Assembly (NCBI GenBank): GCA_017400135.1
Contig: JAFPVJ010000019.1
Span: 1 to 64,000 of the forward strand
Direction of reading: 5' to 3'
Length of the DNA: 64,000 nucleotides
Source: Bacteroidales bacterium
GTDB lineage: Bacteria > Bacteroidota > Bacteroidia > Bacteroidales > UBA932
The notes beneath the pieces are model-generated. The model was not told where the DNA came from. It did not search any database and worked only from the letters and a program-made list of their open reading frames with translations. Position numbers and translations under genes: made by a program. This document shows, one piece after another, positions 37,828-47,073 of this stretch; the first letter of the stretch is position 1; every line of letters begins with the position of its first letter.

Positions 37828-40800
37828 TTACACGGAAACGACTTCCCCGCTCTCGACATACCACAGATATCCGCTGACGTCCGCATGGCCCATCCGGCGG
37901 TACAAATCCTCGTAACGGGCCACCTGGTCGCGGTGCCCGGCCTCGGGACGGCCGAACTTGTAATCCACGACGGCCACGGACCCGTCTTCGCGAAGGATCA
38001 CCCGGTCCGGACGCAGTTCCTGGCCGTCCGTTCCGATCAGGGACGCCTCGTTCAGGATTTCCACGCCGCTCCCGTCGAACCAACCCCTTTCCGCCACGGA
38101 TTCCAGACGCGCCGTCAGGAAGGCGAGCGTATGCGCCCGGTCGTCAGCGGGTAGCGCACCCGACGCAACAGCACGATCCACGGCGCGGGGCAGGTCTTCC
38201 GGCACTTTGACCGCCGACAGGATGTCGTGAAGCACCAGACCGCGGAGGCGGTTCGATGCCTGCGGGCCCACCAGGCCGTCCGGGCCGAAGAAATCGGCCG
38301 CGTCCCGGCTGAATTTCAGGCGTCCCCTGTCCCCCGCCGGGAAGGAGGGCCAGCCCGTTTCCAGCGGTTCCGCAGGTCCCGCCTTGCGCTCGAGCGAGGC
38401 GAAGTCATACATCGTCCCGGCGTGATACTCCGTCGACAGGACAAAGCCGTACAGGATCTGCGAAAGATCCTTCCAATCGGCCGCCTGTCCGGTGTCCACC
38501 GCATCCTTCTGCTTCTTTGGAGGCATCTTCGCTATGATGCGCAGGCCGTATTTCGCCCGGGTGAGCGCTACATAAAAGATGTTGATGTTGTCGATGTACT
38601 GGAGCGCCCGCTCCTTCCGGTAATACTCCGCAAAGAGGGTTCCTTCCGTCGAATCGGACAGGGCCACGTGGTACACGCCGTCCGTCAGGCTGTCCAAGGC
38701 CGTCCCCCCGGTCTCGGGCCTGCACCAGCGCGAAGAACTCTTGAAGAGAGTCACCTTTTCCGCGAAGGGAACGATCACGAAGGGGAATTCAAGGCCCTTC
38801 GACTTATGGATGGTCATCACGCGTACCGAGGATCCGGACTCCGGCGAGGCGATCTTGGGCGTTGCGGCCTCCCAGTCGCGCAGGAAGGCCGACAAGTCAT
38901 TCCCGTGGACGGAAGTCCAGTCCAGCAAGAAATCCATGAAGGACTGCACGTAGGGGATTTCGGCCGCGAAGGTGGCCTCGTCCGCTTCCTTCAGGTCGCG
39001 GAGCAGCGATTCCGCCAGGTCGACCAGTGAATGGTAGTGGTCCGGCAGGCCAATGCCCATCGAACGGGCCAGGAAGCCGGCCACGGCGGTCGAATCCGAT
39101 GCCGAAGGACTGCCCACGAGGGACAGCTGGGATGCCAGCCGCCGCACCGTGACGGATGACTTGACGAACAGGGAATCATCCGACACGACCGGAATCCCTT
39201 CGGACACCAGGCGCGCCGCAATCGCGGATCCTTCCGCATTGCCCCGGACCAGCACGGCGATGTCGCCCAGGCGCCCGCCGGCCTCCAGCACGGCGTGGAT
39301 ACCGTCCAAGACAGCGGCCATCTGGGCCTCGTTGTCTTCGCAGAACTGAATGTCCACGGAGCCCTCGGCCGGGTCCTTCAGGCAGACCCGCTGCCCGACA
39401 TCCCGGTAAATCCGCCGGATCTCGTCTCCGCCCAGCAGGCCGTCCAGCTGCCCGGCAGCGTACGGAAAGAAGGCGTTGTTGAAGTCCACGATGGCCCGGC
39501 AGGTGCGGTAATTCCCGGCCAGGACGCTTTCCGAGCCAGGAGGAAGACCGAATTCTTCCTGCAAGCCAGACTCCAGGAGTTTCCAGTCCGAGCCCCGGAA
39601 ACGATAGATCGACTGCTTGACGTCTCCGACGACCAGGTTGTCGAAACCGGACGCATCGCTGTTGCGGAGGAGAGGACGGAAATTCTCCCACTGCACCGCG
39701 GAGGTATCCTGGAATTCATCCAGGAGAAAATCTTCGAAGCGAACGCCCAGTTTCTCATAGACGAAGGGCGCGTCGGAGCCGTCGATGATATCCTTGAGGA
39801 TGGTGTTGGAATCGTCGATGCAGAGGACGTTTTTCTCCTTCTGGAGTTCGGAGAAGGCCTTTTTCAGTTCACCCGCGATCCCGAGGCCGTAGACCTGGGC
39901 GCCGATGACCCGGGCTGTCCCGTACAGTTTGTACCGGTCCCCGAACAGGGCGCAGAACGCGTCCAGAGGACCTTCCAGATCACCTTCCAGCTCCAAGCGC
40001 AGACGGTCTTTCGACCGGGCGAACCACAGCATGCTGTCCCGCGCCTTCTCCAGGAAAGAGGGCGAAGGCTTTTCCAGTTGCGTCCGGACGTCCGGATCCA
40101 CATATTTGTACAACGCCTTCAGGAAACCCCGGTTGCTTTCGGCCGGATCCACGCCGTGCCTCTCCAGGACATCCAAAACCGCCCGGGCGGCCATCTCCAC
40201 ATCCCGGACGAATTGCTTCACGACTTCCTCGCAGGCCTTGCGGATCTCCTTGAGGTGCCCCTTGGAATAGGCTTTCTCCTCATCCACCCCGAAACTGCGG
40301 ACCGCCTCATCGTGATCTTCCGACTTGAGACTCGAGGCGATGGCCTTCAGCGGCGGCTCCAGGTTGAAACGGTTGCCCTTTTCCAGATCAGCCTTCACAT
40401 TGTCCGTCAGCCAGTCCAGCAGGATCCGGTCCTCTTCGGTCAGGGCGTCCAGGATGCGGTCGACGCTCTCCTCCACCAGGGAAGCCTTGTCCAGCTCCAC
40501 CTGGTAGGATGCGAACTGCCCGATCTCGTGCGAAAACGCGCGGAGGGTCTGCTGGAAGAACTTGTCGATCGTGGAAACGGCGAAGGCCGAATAATCGTGG
40601 AGGATGGCGCTCAGCTGTCCCGACGCACGCTGTCGCAGGGTTCCCTGGTCCGGACAGACGGAGGGAACGAAATCGTCGAAATAGGGAGAGGCCTGCGGAT
40701 CGGAAGCGAGGACATACAGTTCCTGCAGGATGCGTCCCTTCATTTCGTCCGTCGCCTTGTTGGTGAAGGTCACGGCGAGAATGTGGCGGTAGGCCTGGGG

Positions 40801-40890
40801 ATCCTTCTTCTCCAGGAGCAGGCGGATGTATTCGCGGGCCAGGTTGTAGGTTTTTCCCGAACCGGCGGAGGCTTTCAGGATCCGTATCAT
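37828..40890 (-). CDS. addA: AddA/RecB-like UvrD-type helicase with C-terminal nuclease domain
   Basis: 1020 residues. Walker A KASAGSGKT at residues 6-14, motif Ia LAVTFTNKATDEMKGRI, motif II DEFQD, motif III GDVKQSIYRFRGSD, motif V/VI VMTIHKSKGLEFPFVIVP and FYVALTRAKYGLRI. The C-terminus has a PD-(D/E)XK nuclease core (VVDYKFGR). With AddB it forms a double-strand-break end-processing helicase-nuclease feeding RecA. It overlaps addB by 4 nt (ATGA, 40887-40890). Confidence 0.9.
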   Translation of the reverse strand: MIRILKASAGSGKTYNLAREYIRLLLEKKDPQAYRHILAVTFTNKATDEMKGRILQELYVLASDPQASPYFDDFVPSVCPDQGTLRQRASGQLSAILHDYSAFAVSTIDKFFQQTLRAFSHEIGQFASYQVELDKASLVEESVDRILDALTEEDRILLDWLTDNVKADLEKGNRFNLEPPLKAIASSLKSEDHDEAVRSFGVDEEKAYSKGHLKEIRKACEEVVKQFVRDVEMAARAVLDVLERHGVDPAESNRGFLKALYKYVDPDVRTQLEKPSPSFLEKARDSMLWFARSKDRLRLELEGDLEGPLDAFCALFGDRYKLYGTARVIGAQVYGLGIAGELKKAFSELQKEKNVLCIDDSNTILKDIIDGSDAPFVYEKLGVRFEDFLLDEFQDTSAVQWENFRPLLRNSDASGFDNLVVGDVKQSIYRFRGSDWKLLESGLQEEFGLPPGSESVLAGNYRTCRAIVDFNNAFFPYAAGQLDGLLGGDEIRRIYRDVGQRVCLKDPAEGSVDIQFCEDNEAQMAAVLDGIHAVLEAGGRLGDIAVLVRGNAEGSAIAARLVSEGIPVVSDDSLFVKSSVTVRRLASQLSLVGSPSASDSTAVAGFLARSMGIGLPDHYHSLVDLAESLLRDLKEADEATFAAEIPYVQSFMDFLLDWTSVHGNDLSAFLRDWEAATPKIASPESGSSVRVMTIHKSKGLEFPFVIVPFAEKVTLFKSSSRWCRPETGGTALDSLTDGVYHVALSDSTEGTLFAEYYRKERALQYIDNINIFYVALTRAKYGLRIIAKMPPKKQKDAVDTGQAADWKDLSQILYGFVLSTEYHAGTMYDFASLERKAGPAEPLETGWPSFPAGDRGRLKFSRDAADFFGPDGLVGPQASNRLRGLVLHDILSAVKVPEDLPRAVDRAVASGALPADDRAHTLAFLTARLESVAERGWFDGSGVEILNEASLIGTDGQELRPDRVILREDGSVAVVDYKFGRPEAGHRDQVARYEDLYRRMGHADVSGYLWYVESGEVVSV

Positions 40891-43745
40891 CTTCCGCAGA
40901 TCATTTTGAAATCACAATACTCGCAGGTCGCCGTTTCCTCCGTGCGGCGGAACGGGATCTTCGGATCCACCATTTCTTCCAGCATCTCCTTCAGGCGCTC
41001 CCGGGTCAGGCGGGTAAATTCGGGGCTCTGGGGGCAGTCCGGCAGCGGCTCGGTGAAGAGACGCGAGACCGAATAGATGGAATTGACCAGGGGATGCCCC
41101 TTCAGGTCCCCGCAATGCTGGGCCAGGAGCCCGTACATGAAAAGCTGGAGCGCAATCTTCGGCCGGCGGGCGTTGGAAGGCCCGAAGAGCTTCTCCACGA
41201 CAGCGGCCGCATTCTCGTCCGTGATCCGGATGTCATCCTCCTCCACCCGGCCCGTCTTATAGTCCACGATGCGGACTTCATCCCCCTTGTACCGGTCGAT
41301 CCGGTCCGCAATGCCTTTCAGGCGGAATCCTTCGAAACTGCACTCCATAGGGCGTTCCAGGCCCAGGATACGGAAACCCGGCGACCCGGCGTTCAGCAGG
41401 AGTTTCCGGTCGTGCCGCAGGGTCTGGAGGACGTATTCCCGGATCACCTCTTCCACGACCAGGTTGCGCCCGCTGACGTCGATCGTCTTCATGACCTCCA
41501 TGATCTTTCCCCGGATCAGGGCCTTGAGCCCCTCGCGGTCACGCACGAGCCGGTCGATATCCGCCACCGTCACCGGATTCAGCGGCTTGTACAGGGCGCG
41601 CATCGTCTCGTGGAACACCGTACCCAGGCTGCCGGCATCCAGCGCTTCCGTCACTTCGTCATCCGTCTTCAGCCCTTCGACGAACTGATAATAGAACTTG
41701 GCGGGGCAGGAGAGATAACTCTGCAGGACCGAGGCGGACAGGACGCCCTCCCGGATCCGCCGGATCGCCGGCTCCGTCTTCGGTATTTCGTCCGCACCCG
41801 GCAAAAGTTGCAGCCGGGACGTGGAGACATAACGCTTCATCGGGACCCGGTAATAATACTCCAATTGCTTGATATAGCGGCTTTCCTCCCCCGTCTTCAG
41901 GCCCTCGGTACGGCTGTCGTAAACCAGCCAGACCTGCTCGGCCCGTTGGATCATCCGATAGAAATAATAGGCCCAGACACTGTCCTGGTATTCGTAGGTC
42001 GGGAGGCCGAAACCCTTGCGGAGCTCCGGCGGGATGAAGGAAGCGCTGACGCTCCGGCGCGGGAAGGATCCCTCGTTGGCCGAAAGGATGACCAGGTTCC
42101 GGAAATCCAGCGCTCGCGTCTCGAGGGGCCCCATGACCTGCAGCCCTTCCAGCGGTTCGCCCCGGAACGGGACCGATTCTCCGGCCAGCAGCGTGTCCAG
42201 CAGACGCAGCCAGGTCGCCGGAAGCACATCCAGCCCAATGTCCTCCAGCACCTGGAGGGACATCAGATAACGTTTGGCGAAATCCAGCTCCAACAGCATG
42301 CTTTCCACTTCCCGTATCTTCCAGCCGATGTAGCTGACAATCCCCGCGAACGAGCGGGCGATGTACTTATTTTGCTCTTGTGACCCTTCCTTGGGCTTAA
42401 GGATGACGGGGCGGAAGATCTGGTCCAGCAGGGGCCCGCCCTGCAAGTCTCCGGCCCGGACATAATAGCGGCCGGCCTTCTTCACCTCTTCCACGATTGC
42501 CTCTTCTTCCGGCGTCAGCGCAGCGCGGAAAAGGCTGTTGGAAAAGATCGAGCGCACGTCCCGATGGTAGAAATACCACTCACCGTCCTTCGGCCTCAGG
42601 TGCATCTGCATTGCGGAAACGGCGTTCATCAGGGCGTATACGGCACCGCCCGTCAGCGGGCAGCCCATCGTCACGTTGATGCTGTCGTACGAGCTGGGAA
42701 TGGCATTCAGCAGCGGCATCAGGAGATGCTCGTCCGGCAGGACGAAGGCCGTTTCGACCGGATCGCCGCTACAACCCGCGAGGATTGTCGGAGCCATCTT
42801 GGCCTGGCCCGCGGAAGAAGGAACGCTGACGACATGGAAGACCGGCATCCCAACTCCCTCGGGATCGGTCCGGAATGCGGGCGGAAACTCCACGACATTG
42901 TCCCGCAGGAAGAAAGAAGACTTGTTGCGCGGGTCGCGGATCGCCTCGGACGCATAATCCCAGCAGAATTCGGCCAGACCGGCGTCCCGCATCCTCCGGA
43001 GGACCGTCTTCTCGCAGGCGTTCAGGGCATTGAGTCCGATAAAGACAAAGGACTCCCGGCCCGGGAAGGTTGCGGACAGGACATCCGCCACCGAGCTACC
43101 TTCCTTCAGGCGGGTGGCCAGATCCCGGTACACCATTCCTTCATACGACATTCCCTTCTCTTTCAGGCGTTTGCGGAAAGCCTCATACAGGGGATACAGG
43201 ATATTCCAGACTTGAAGGAAACGGGCCTTGACCGTATGCTCGTCCAGGTCCAGGCGCACGGTCAGCCGGCCGGCCTGGTCCCGGAAATGCGAGAGAAAAC
43301 GCGTCACGGCCTCCCGCTGGGTTTCGCTGAGATGGCTGAAATCATCCTGCATGTCCTTGAATTCGGACACGTTGGCGAAGAGGTCCCTGGGATCCACCAG
43401 GTATTTGTCCACGTCGTCGAAATCCGCCAGGATGATCTCCCCCCAGAAGATGAATTCATCCAGCCCCTCGGCACGGGGAAACACCTGACGGTAAGCCTCG
43501 TACAGTTCCAGCAGCAAACGGATGCGGTCCGTGACTTCGCCTCCATACACCTGGTAGAAGAAATCATTGATCGTCAGGCAGACGGGAGCGCGGAGCGGAC
43601 TGCCCGCCCCTCCGTCCCGGACCACTTCGCCCAGATATTTCCGGAAAAACACGGCGGAACGCCGGTTCGGGAAGATGAAACAACGCTCCCCGATCCGGCC
43701 TGCGTCATAATAATGCGAGGCCACCTGCTTCAGGAATGGAACCAT
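40887..43745 (-). CDS. addB: AddB-like PD-(D/E)XK nuclease
   Basis: 952 residues. The N-terminal helicase-like half is degenerate (IFPNRRSAVFFRKYLGEV replaces a P-loop), as known for Bacteroidota AddB. The C-terminal nuclease core contains VDYKTGR. Four cysteines typical of the iron-sulfur staple are present: LSCPAKFYYQF and the terminal CEYCDFKMIC. It is part of the AddAB complex with the next gene. The ABC exporter gene ends 5 nt upstream, so addAB appears to be read from the promoter at 46963-46970. Confidence 0.9.
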   Translation of the reverse strand: MVPFLKQVASHYYDAGRIGERCFIFPNRRSAVFFRKYLGEVVRDGGAGSPLRAPVCLTINDFFYQVYGGEVTDRIRLLLELYEAYRQVFPRAEGLDEFIFWGEIILADFDDVDKYLVDPRDLFANVSEFKDMQDDFSHLSETQREAVTRFLSHFRDQAGRLTVRLDLDEHTVKARFLQVWNILYPLYEAFRKRLKEKGMSYEGMVYRDLATRLKEGSSVADVLSATFPGRESFVFIGLNALNACEKTVLRRMRDAGLAEFCWDYASEAIRDPRNKSSFFLRDNVVEFPPAFRTDPEGVGMPVFHVVSVPSSAGQAKMAPTILAGCSGDPVETAFVLPDEHLLMPLLNAIPSSYDSINVTMGCPLTGGAVYALMNAVSAMQMHLRPKDGEWYFYHRDVRSIFSNSLFRAALTPEEEAIVEEVKKAGRYYVRAGDLQGGPLLDQIFRPVILKPKEGSQEQNKYIARSFAGIVSYIGWKIREVESMLLELDFAKRYLMSLQVLEDIGLDVLPATWLRLLDTLLAGESVPFRGEPLEGLQVMGPLETRALDFRNLVILSANEGSFPRRSVSASFIPPELRKGFGLPTYEYQDSVWAYYFYRMIQRAEQVWLVYDSRTEGLKTGEESRYIKQLEYYYRVPMKRYVSTSRLQLLPGADEIPKTEPAIRRIREGVLSASVLQSYLSCPAKFYYQFVEGLKTDDEVTEALDAGSLGTVFHETMRALYKPLNPVTVADIDRLVRDREGLKALIRGKIMEVMKTIDVSGRNLVVEEVIREYVLQTLRHDRKLLLNAGSPGFRILGLERPMECSFEGFRLKGIADRIDRYKGDEVRIVDYKTGRVEEDDIRITDENAAAVVEKLFGPSNARRPKIALQLFMYGLLAQHCGDLKGHPLVNSIYSVSRLFTEPLPDCPQSPEFTRLTRERLKEMLEEMVDPKIPFRRTEETATCEYCDFKMICGR

Positions 43746-43750
43746 ATCGT

Positions 43751-45382
43751 CTAGAAAGCCAGGGTCGCATCCGCATAGCGGGAGACCGCCTCGCGGTGCG
43801 AGATGAACAGAATCGTCTTTTTACCCTTGCACGAGCTGGCAAGGTTGTCAAGCAGCTTTTGCTCGGTGCGGGCATCGAGCGAGGAACTGGCCTCGTCCAG
43901 GATCAGGATGCCGCCGGGACGGAGCAAGGCCCGCGCGATGGCGATGCGCTGCGCCTGTCCTTCACTCAAACCGGCACCCACCTCGGCACAGAGGGTGTCC
44001 AGCCCGGAAGGCAGGTCGAACACGAAGTCGGCGGCCGCAACGTGCAGGGCTTCCCGCATCTGCTCTTCCGTCGCGGAGGCGTCGGCCAGCAGCAGGTTTT
44101 CCCGTATCGTGCCGCTCATCAGGCTGTTGCCCTGCGGGACATAATTGAAATTGCAGCGCGTCTCCACCGACGAAGGGACGCTCTTTTCCCCGTCATAGAT
44201 CTCGATCGTCCCGGCATCGGGCCGCAGAAGGGCCATGACGAGACGCACCAGCGTGCTCTTGCCGGCCCCGGTATGACCGGTGATTACGGTCGTCGTACCC
44301 GGCTTGAAGTCGAAGTTCAGGCCTTCAATGATGGTCCTGCGGTCATCCGGATAAGCGAAGCGCAGGCCGGATACCCGTACGCCCGGCGCTCCCGGGAACG
44401 AGACATCCTCCCCGGCCTTCTCCAGGGGCAGTTCCATCAGCTCCATCAGGCGCTCGACCGAAGTCAGCGAATTGATGAAGGCGGGAATATGCCGGCTCAG
44501 GTCGGCGATCGGGCGCTGGACCTGACCCACCAACTGCAGGAAGGCGGTCATCATACCGAAGGTCACGGCGCCGCTCTTGATGCCGAAGACACCCCAGAGG
44601 AAGGCGGCCGCATAGCCGGACATGAAGCCGAAGCCCATGAATCCCCTGGCGATCGCATTGTAATTCAAGCGCTTGACGGTGTTGTCCCGTAGGTCGTCCT
44701 GCAGGAACTCCATCTTCTCCATCACGCGCTCCGTGCCGAACAGGGTCAGGACCAGGACGCGGTGCTGAAGGTTCTCCTGGACATGGCCCTGGATCTCGCT
44801 GTCCTTCTTCCGGATCTTCTCCGTCAGCTCGCGCAGCAGGCGGAAGAACATCTTGCTCCCCAGCACGGCGACGATCATCAGCAGGAGGAGAATCCAGACC
44901 AGGTTCGGAGCCAGGGTGAGCAGGAAAATGGAGGCGGCGATCAGCTGGCAGAGCGTCACGACGGCATCCGGAATCCGGTCACAGATCAGATCGACCACGA
45001 TGCGCAGGTCTTCCTGCATGCGGTTGATCGCATCCGCGCTATGGAAGGTCTCCCGCCCGCTCCAGGAACTGTGGATGATGTGGGAGAACAGCTCCTGGCG
45101 CATCTTCAGGCGCGTTTTGACCTCCGTCAGCCCCTGCCAGTAATTGAAGCCCACGTTGAGGGCCAGCTGGAGCAGCATCACGGCGGCCAGGATGGCCACG
45201 TAGGGCCCGATGGGCAGGCCCGACACGCCGCTGGCGATATCCACCAGCTTCTTGCATATCCATACGAACGAGAGGGACGCGCCGATCCGGACCAGGCCGA
45301 TCAGCACGGTGACGGCGATCCGGCCCTTTACAGGGCGGATCATCGCACGCAATCCACGCAAGCACGTACGGAAGTCTTTCAT
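43751..45382 (-). CDS. ABC exporter (TM domain fused to ATPase)
   Basis: 543 residues. Six-helix exporter membrane domain (about 20-290), then ATPase with Walker A GHTGAGKS (369-376), Q-loop Q417, signature LSEGQ (473-477), Walker B ILILDEA (492-498) and H-loop H529. No N-terminal C39 peptidase domain. It starts directly at the end of the PqqD-like gene (no gap) and precedes addB by 5 nt. Context with PqqD, S24/S26 peptidase and an HPr-kinase-like protein suggests export of a modified peptide, but the cargo is not identified. Confidence 0.88.
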   Translation of the reverse strand: MKDFRTCLRGLRAMIRPVKGRIAVTVLIGLVRIGASLSFVWICKKLVDIASGVSGLPIGPYVAILAAVMLLQLALNVGFNYWQGLTEVKTRLKMRQELFSHIIHSSWSGRETFHSADAINRMQEDLRIVVDLICDRIPDAVVTLCQLIAASIFLLTLAPNLVWILLLLMIVAVLGSKMFFRLLRELTEKIRKKDSEIQGHVQENLQHRVLVLTLFGTERVMEKMEFLQDDLRDNTVKRLNYNAIARGFMGFGFMSGYAAAFLWGVFGIKSGAVTFGMMTAFLQLVGQVQRPIADLSRHIPAFINSLTSVERLMELMELPLEKAGEDVSFPGAPGVRVSGLRFAYPDDRRTIIEGLNFDFKPGTTTVITGHTGAGKSTLVRLVMALLRPDAGTIEIYDGEKSVPSSVETRCNFNYVPQGNSLMSGTIRENLLLADASATEEQMREALHVAAADFVFDLPSGLDTLCAEVGAGLSEGQAQRIAIARALLRPGGILILDEASSSLDARTEQKLLDNLASSCKGKKTILFISHREAVSRYADATLAF

Positions 45383-45652
45383 CTACTCGGTGATAACCCC
45401 GGCTTCCAGCCAGGCCTGTGCCAAGGCTTCCGCATCCCGGCGGGCGATCTCTTCCTCAACCTCATATTTGTCCAGCAGCAGGGAGACCAGGTCGTCGACC
45501 GTGAAATCCTTCCCCTCCACCGATTCCCAAAGATAAGCAGCGGAAGCGTTGAGGGAGATCATCTTGTTGAAATTGACCTGGGCCAGTCCCTCTCCGACGA
45601 CGATATGCTCCTTGCCGAGCTTGCGGAGCCGGAATCCTTCTATGATTTTCAT
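45383..45652 (-). CDS. PqqD-family peptide chaperone-like protein
   Basis: 89 residues, the size of a stand-alone PqqD/RRE domain. Sequence features: LGKEHIVVGEGLAQVNFNKMISLNASAAYLWESVEGKDFTVDDLVSLLLDKYEV, with the winged-helix-like pattern of PqqD. PqqD domains bind leader peptides of ribosomally made modified peptides. It lies between the S24/S26 peptidase (3-nt gap) and the ABC exporter (no gap). No radical SAM or precursor gene is adjacent. Confidence 0.82.
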   Translation of the reverse strand: MKIIEGFRLRKLGKEHIVVGEGLAQVNFNKMISLNASAAYLWESVEGKDFTVDDLVSLLLDKYEVEEEIARRDAEALAQAWLEAGVITE

Positions 45653-45655
45653 TTC

Positions 45656-46081
45656 TTACACAAGTTTTCTATAGATCCATAATAAATACCGCCGGACCGG
45701 CAAAAGCTTTCTCCAGAAAGTGCCTTTCGTCACCTTTTTTTTCGATCCGTTCGGCCGGATGATCTCCGTCACCGTCCCCAGGATGTCGGACAGGCGGCAG
45801 GACTCGGTCCCGACCAGGTTCCCGTCCCCCATCAGCGTCACGGTGTCGCCGTCGATGGCGAAGATACGATGGAGCACATAGCGCTGCGGGGCAATCCGGG
45901 CGAGGACGATGTCCCCGACCTCCACGGCCCCGAAACGCTTCAGGTTGACACTGTCCTTCTCCCCCCGGATGAAGGGAAGCATGCTGTTGCCCTTGGTCAT
46001 CAGGACCACCTCGATCCCTTTCGAGAGCAGGTCGTCCGCCTCTGCCAGGAGAATCTCGTTCGGTACTATCATCTTTTTCAT
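45656..46081 (-). CDS. S24/S26-family serine peptidase
   Basis: 141 residues. The nucleophile motif is GNSMLPFI (about 32-39), followed by GDIVLARIAPQRYVLHRIFAIDGDTVTLMGDGN. A His in VLHRI takes the position of the partner residue, as in the Ser-His signal peptidases of the SipW/Sec11 type, rather than the Lys of classic SPase I. There is no obvious N-terminal TM anchor, though a hydrophobic/basic C-terminal stretch (LLPVRRYLLWIYRKLV) might touch the membrane. Likely cleaves the peptide handled by this operon. It overlaps the upstream gene by 4 nt (ATGA). Confidence 0.8.
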   Translation of the reverse strand: MKKMIVPNEILLAEADDLLSKGIEVVLMTKGNSMLPFIRGEKDSVNLKRFGAVEVGDIVLARIAPQRYVLHRIFAIDGDTVTLMGDGNLVGTESCRLSDILGTVTEIIRPNGSKKKVTKGTFWRKLLPVRRYLLWIYRKLV

Positions 46082-46956
46082 CTTACTGCTTCATAACAAA
46101 CTTCAGCCGCTTCGTGGTCCGGACGGCAGTCCAGCACGAAGCAGGGCACCGTCGTCACCACCTGCTCCAGCGTCGCATGCAGGCCGTCGGCGATCTGCCG
46201 CTCCGCCTTCAGGCCAGAACAGGAGGAATACACGGATGCGTAGGCCTCGATGAGGTTCAGGCGCGTCGCCCGGTTCTCCGGACTCTGACGGATCCGCACG
46301 ATCGCCCCAACGGGGACATTCAACTGCTTGTAACAGGGCGTCTTGCCGCTCCACGGCGTGCCGTAGACCCGGACTCCCCCATCGGCCGTAACCCGGATGA
46401 CCGGATTGTCATCGTTGAGCAACTCGGTCCCGGGGAAAGTCTCCAGCCACTGCCGGCTGTGCGTGCTCTTGCCGGTGCCGCTCTTGCCCAGGAACATATA
46501 TCCCTTCCCCTCCTTCATCACCACGGAGGAATGCATCTCGAGCGTATGGAGGGACGCCGTACGGAAAGCGTAAAGGATCATCAGCGCATTGTTGAGCCCG
46601 AAAAGGGCCGACCGGCGCTCCGGCAGGATCGCCAGTTTCGCCTGGGTATAGTCCTCCGTCGCCTCCATCCAGCAACAGGTACGTGCCTTGGCGGTCGGGG
46701 CCATTTCGAAACGCCAGCCCGTCGCCGTGCGATACAGTTCGATCCGGCTCTGTCCTTCCTCCTCGGGAACCTCCGTGTAGACCGGCGTCTTTTCCGTCTC
46801 CGGAAGCTCCGGCACCCATTCCAGGGAGAAGATTTCTCCACCGTCCGGGCAGGGTATTTCGAACGGATCATACTGACCCATCAGACCCCATAACGGATAG
46901 CGGTCCGGCATCTCCACCGTGAAAATATGTCCGGCTACTTCGTACGCTTTTTTCAT
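46078..46956 (-). CDS. HPr-kinase/PEPCK-like P-loop protein of a peptide-maturation-type operon
   Basis: 292 residues. The C-terminal half resembles the HprK/P catalytic fold: P-loop GKSGTGKST (157-165), acidic pair LNDDNP (181-183), and YGTPWSGK (about 198-205). It is preceded by LHTLEMHSSVV, a likely active-site His region. Stand-alone kinases of this type occur in some RiPP (lasso peptide) clusters, where they phosphorylate the peptide; the role here is inferred. The ATG at 46956 lies 6 nt after the -7 element TATATTTG, so the mRNA is probably leaderless. First gene of the operon. Confidence 0.75.
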   Translation of the reverse strand: MKKAYEVAGHIFTVEMPDRYPLWGLMGQYDPFEIPCPDGGEIFSLEWVPELPETEKTPVYTEVPEEEGQSRIELYRTATGWRFEMAPTAKARTCCWMEATEDYTQAKLAILPERRSALFGLNNALMILYAFRTASLHTLEMHSSVVMKEGKGYMFLGKSGTGKSTHSRQWLETFPGTELLNDDNPVIRVTADGGVRVYGTPWSGKTPCYKQLNVPVGAIVRIRQSPENRATRLNLIEAYASVYSSCSGLKAERQIADGLHATLEQVVTTVPCFVLDCRPDHEAAEVCYEAVR

Positions 46957-46962
46957 AGTCAA

Positions 46963-46970
46963 CAAATATA
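46963..46970 (-). promoter_or_regulatory. Bacteroidota -7 element TATATTTG, leaderless arrangement
   Basis: 6 nt from the ATG of the HPr-kinase-like gene; probable promoter for the whole kinase-S24-PqqD-ABC-addBA unit. Confidence 0.6.
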
Positions 46971-46973
46971 ATC

Positions 46974-47059
46974 AAATTGGAGAAATTATGAAGGTTTTTT
47001 TTGCTTTGTTCCAAAAGAAAAGGTAATTTTGAAAAACAAGTTTAGAATTACTCCAATTT
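46974..47059. promoter_or_regulatory. 14-nt inverted repeat across a divergent promoter region
   Basis: AAATTGGAGAAATT at 46974-46987 and its near-complement AATTACTCCAATTT at 47046-47059 (13 of 14 pair). The left copy sits just behind the -7 box of the kinase-like gene and the right copy in the rubrerythrin leader. Candidate shared operator. Confidence 0.4.
47024..47031 (+). promoter_or_regulatory. Bacteroidota -7 element TAATTTTG
   Basis: 42 nt upstream of the rubrerythrin ATG at 47074. Confidence 0.55.
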
Positions 47060-47073
47060 AAAGATTTATCTCC

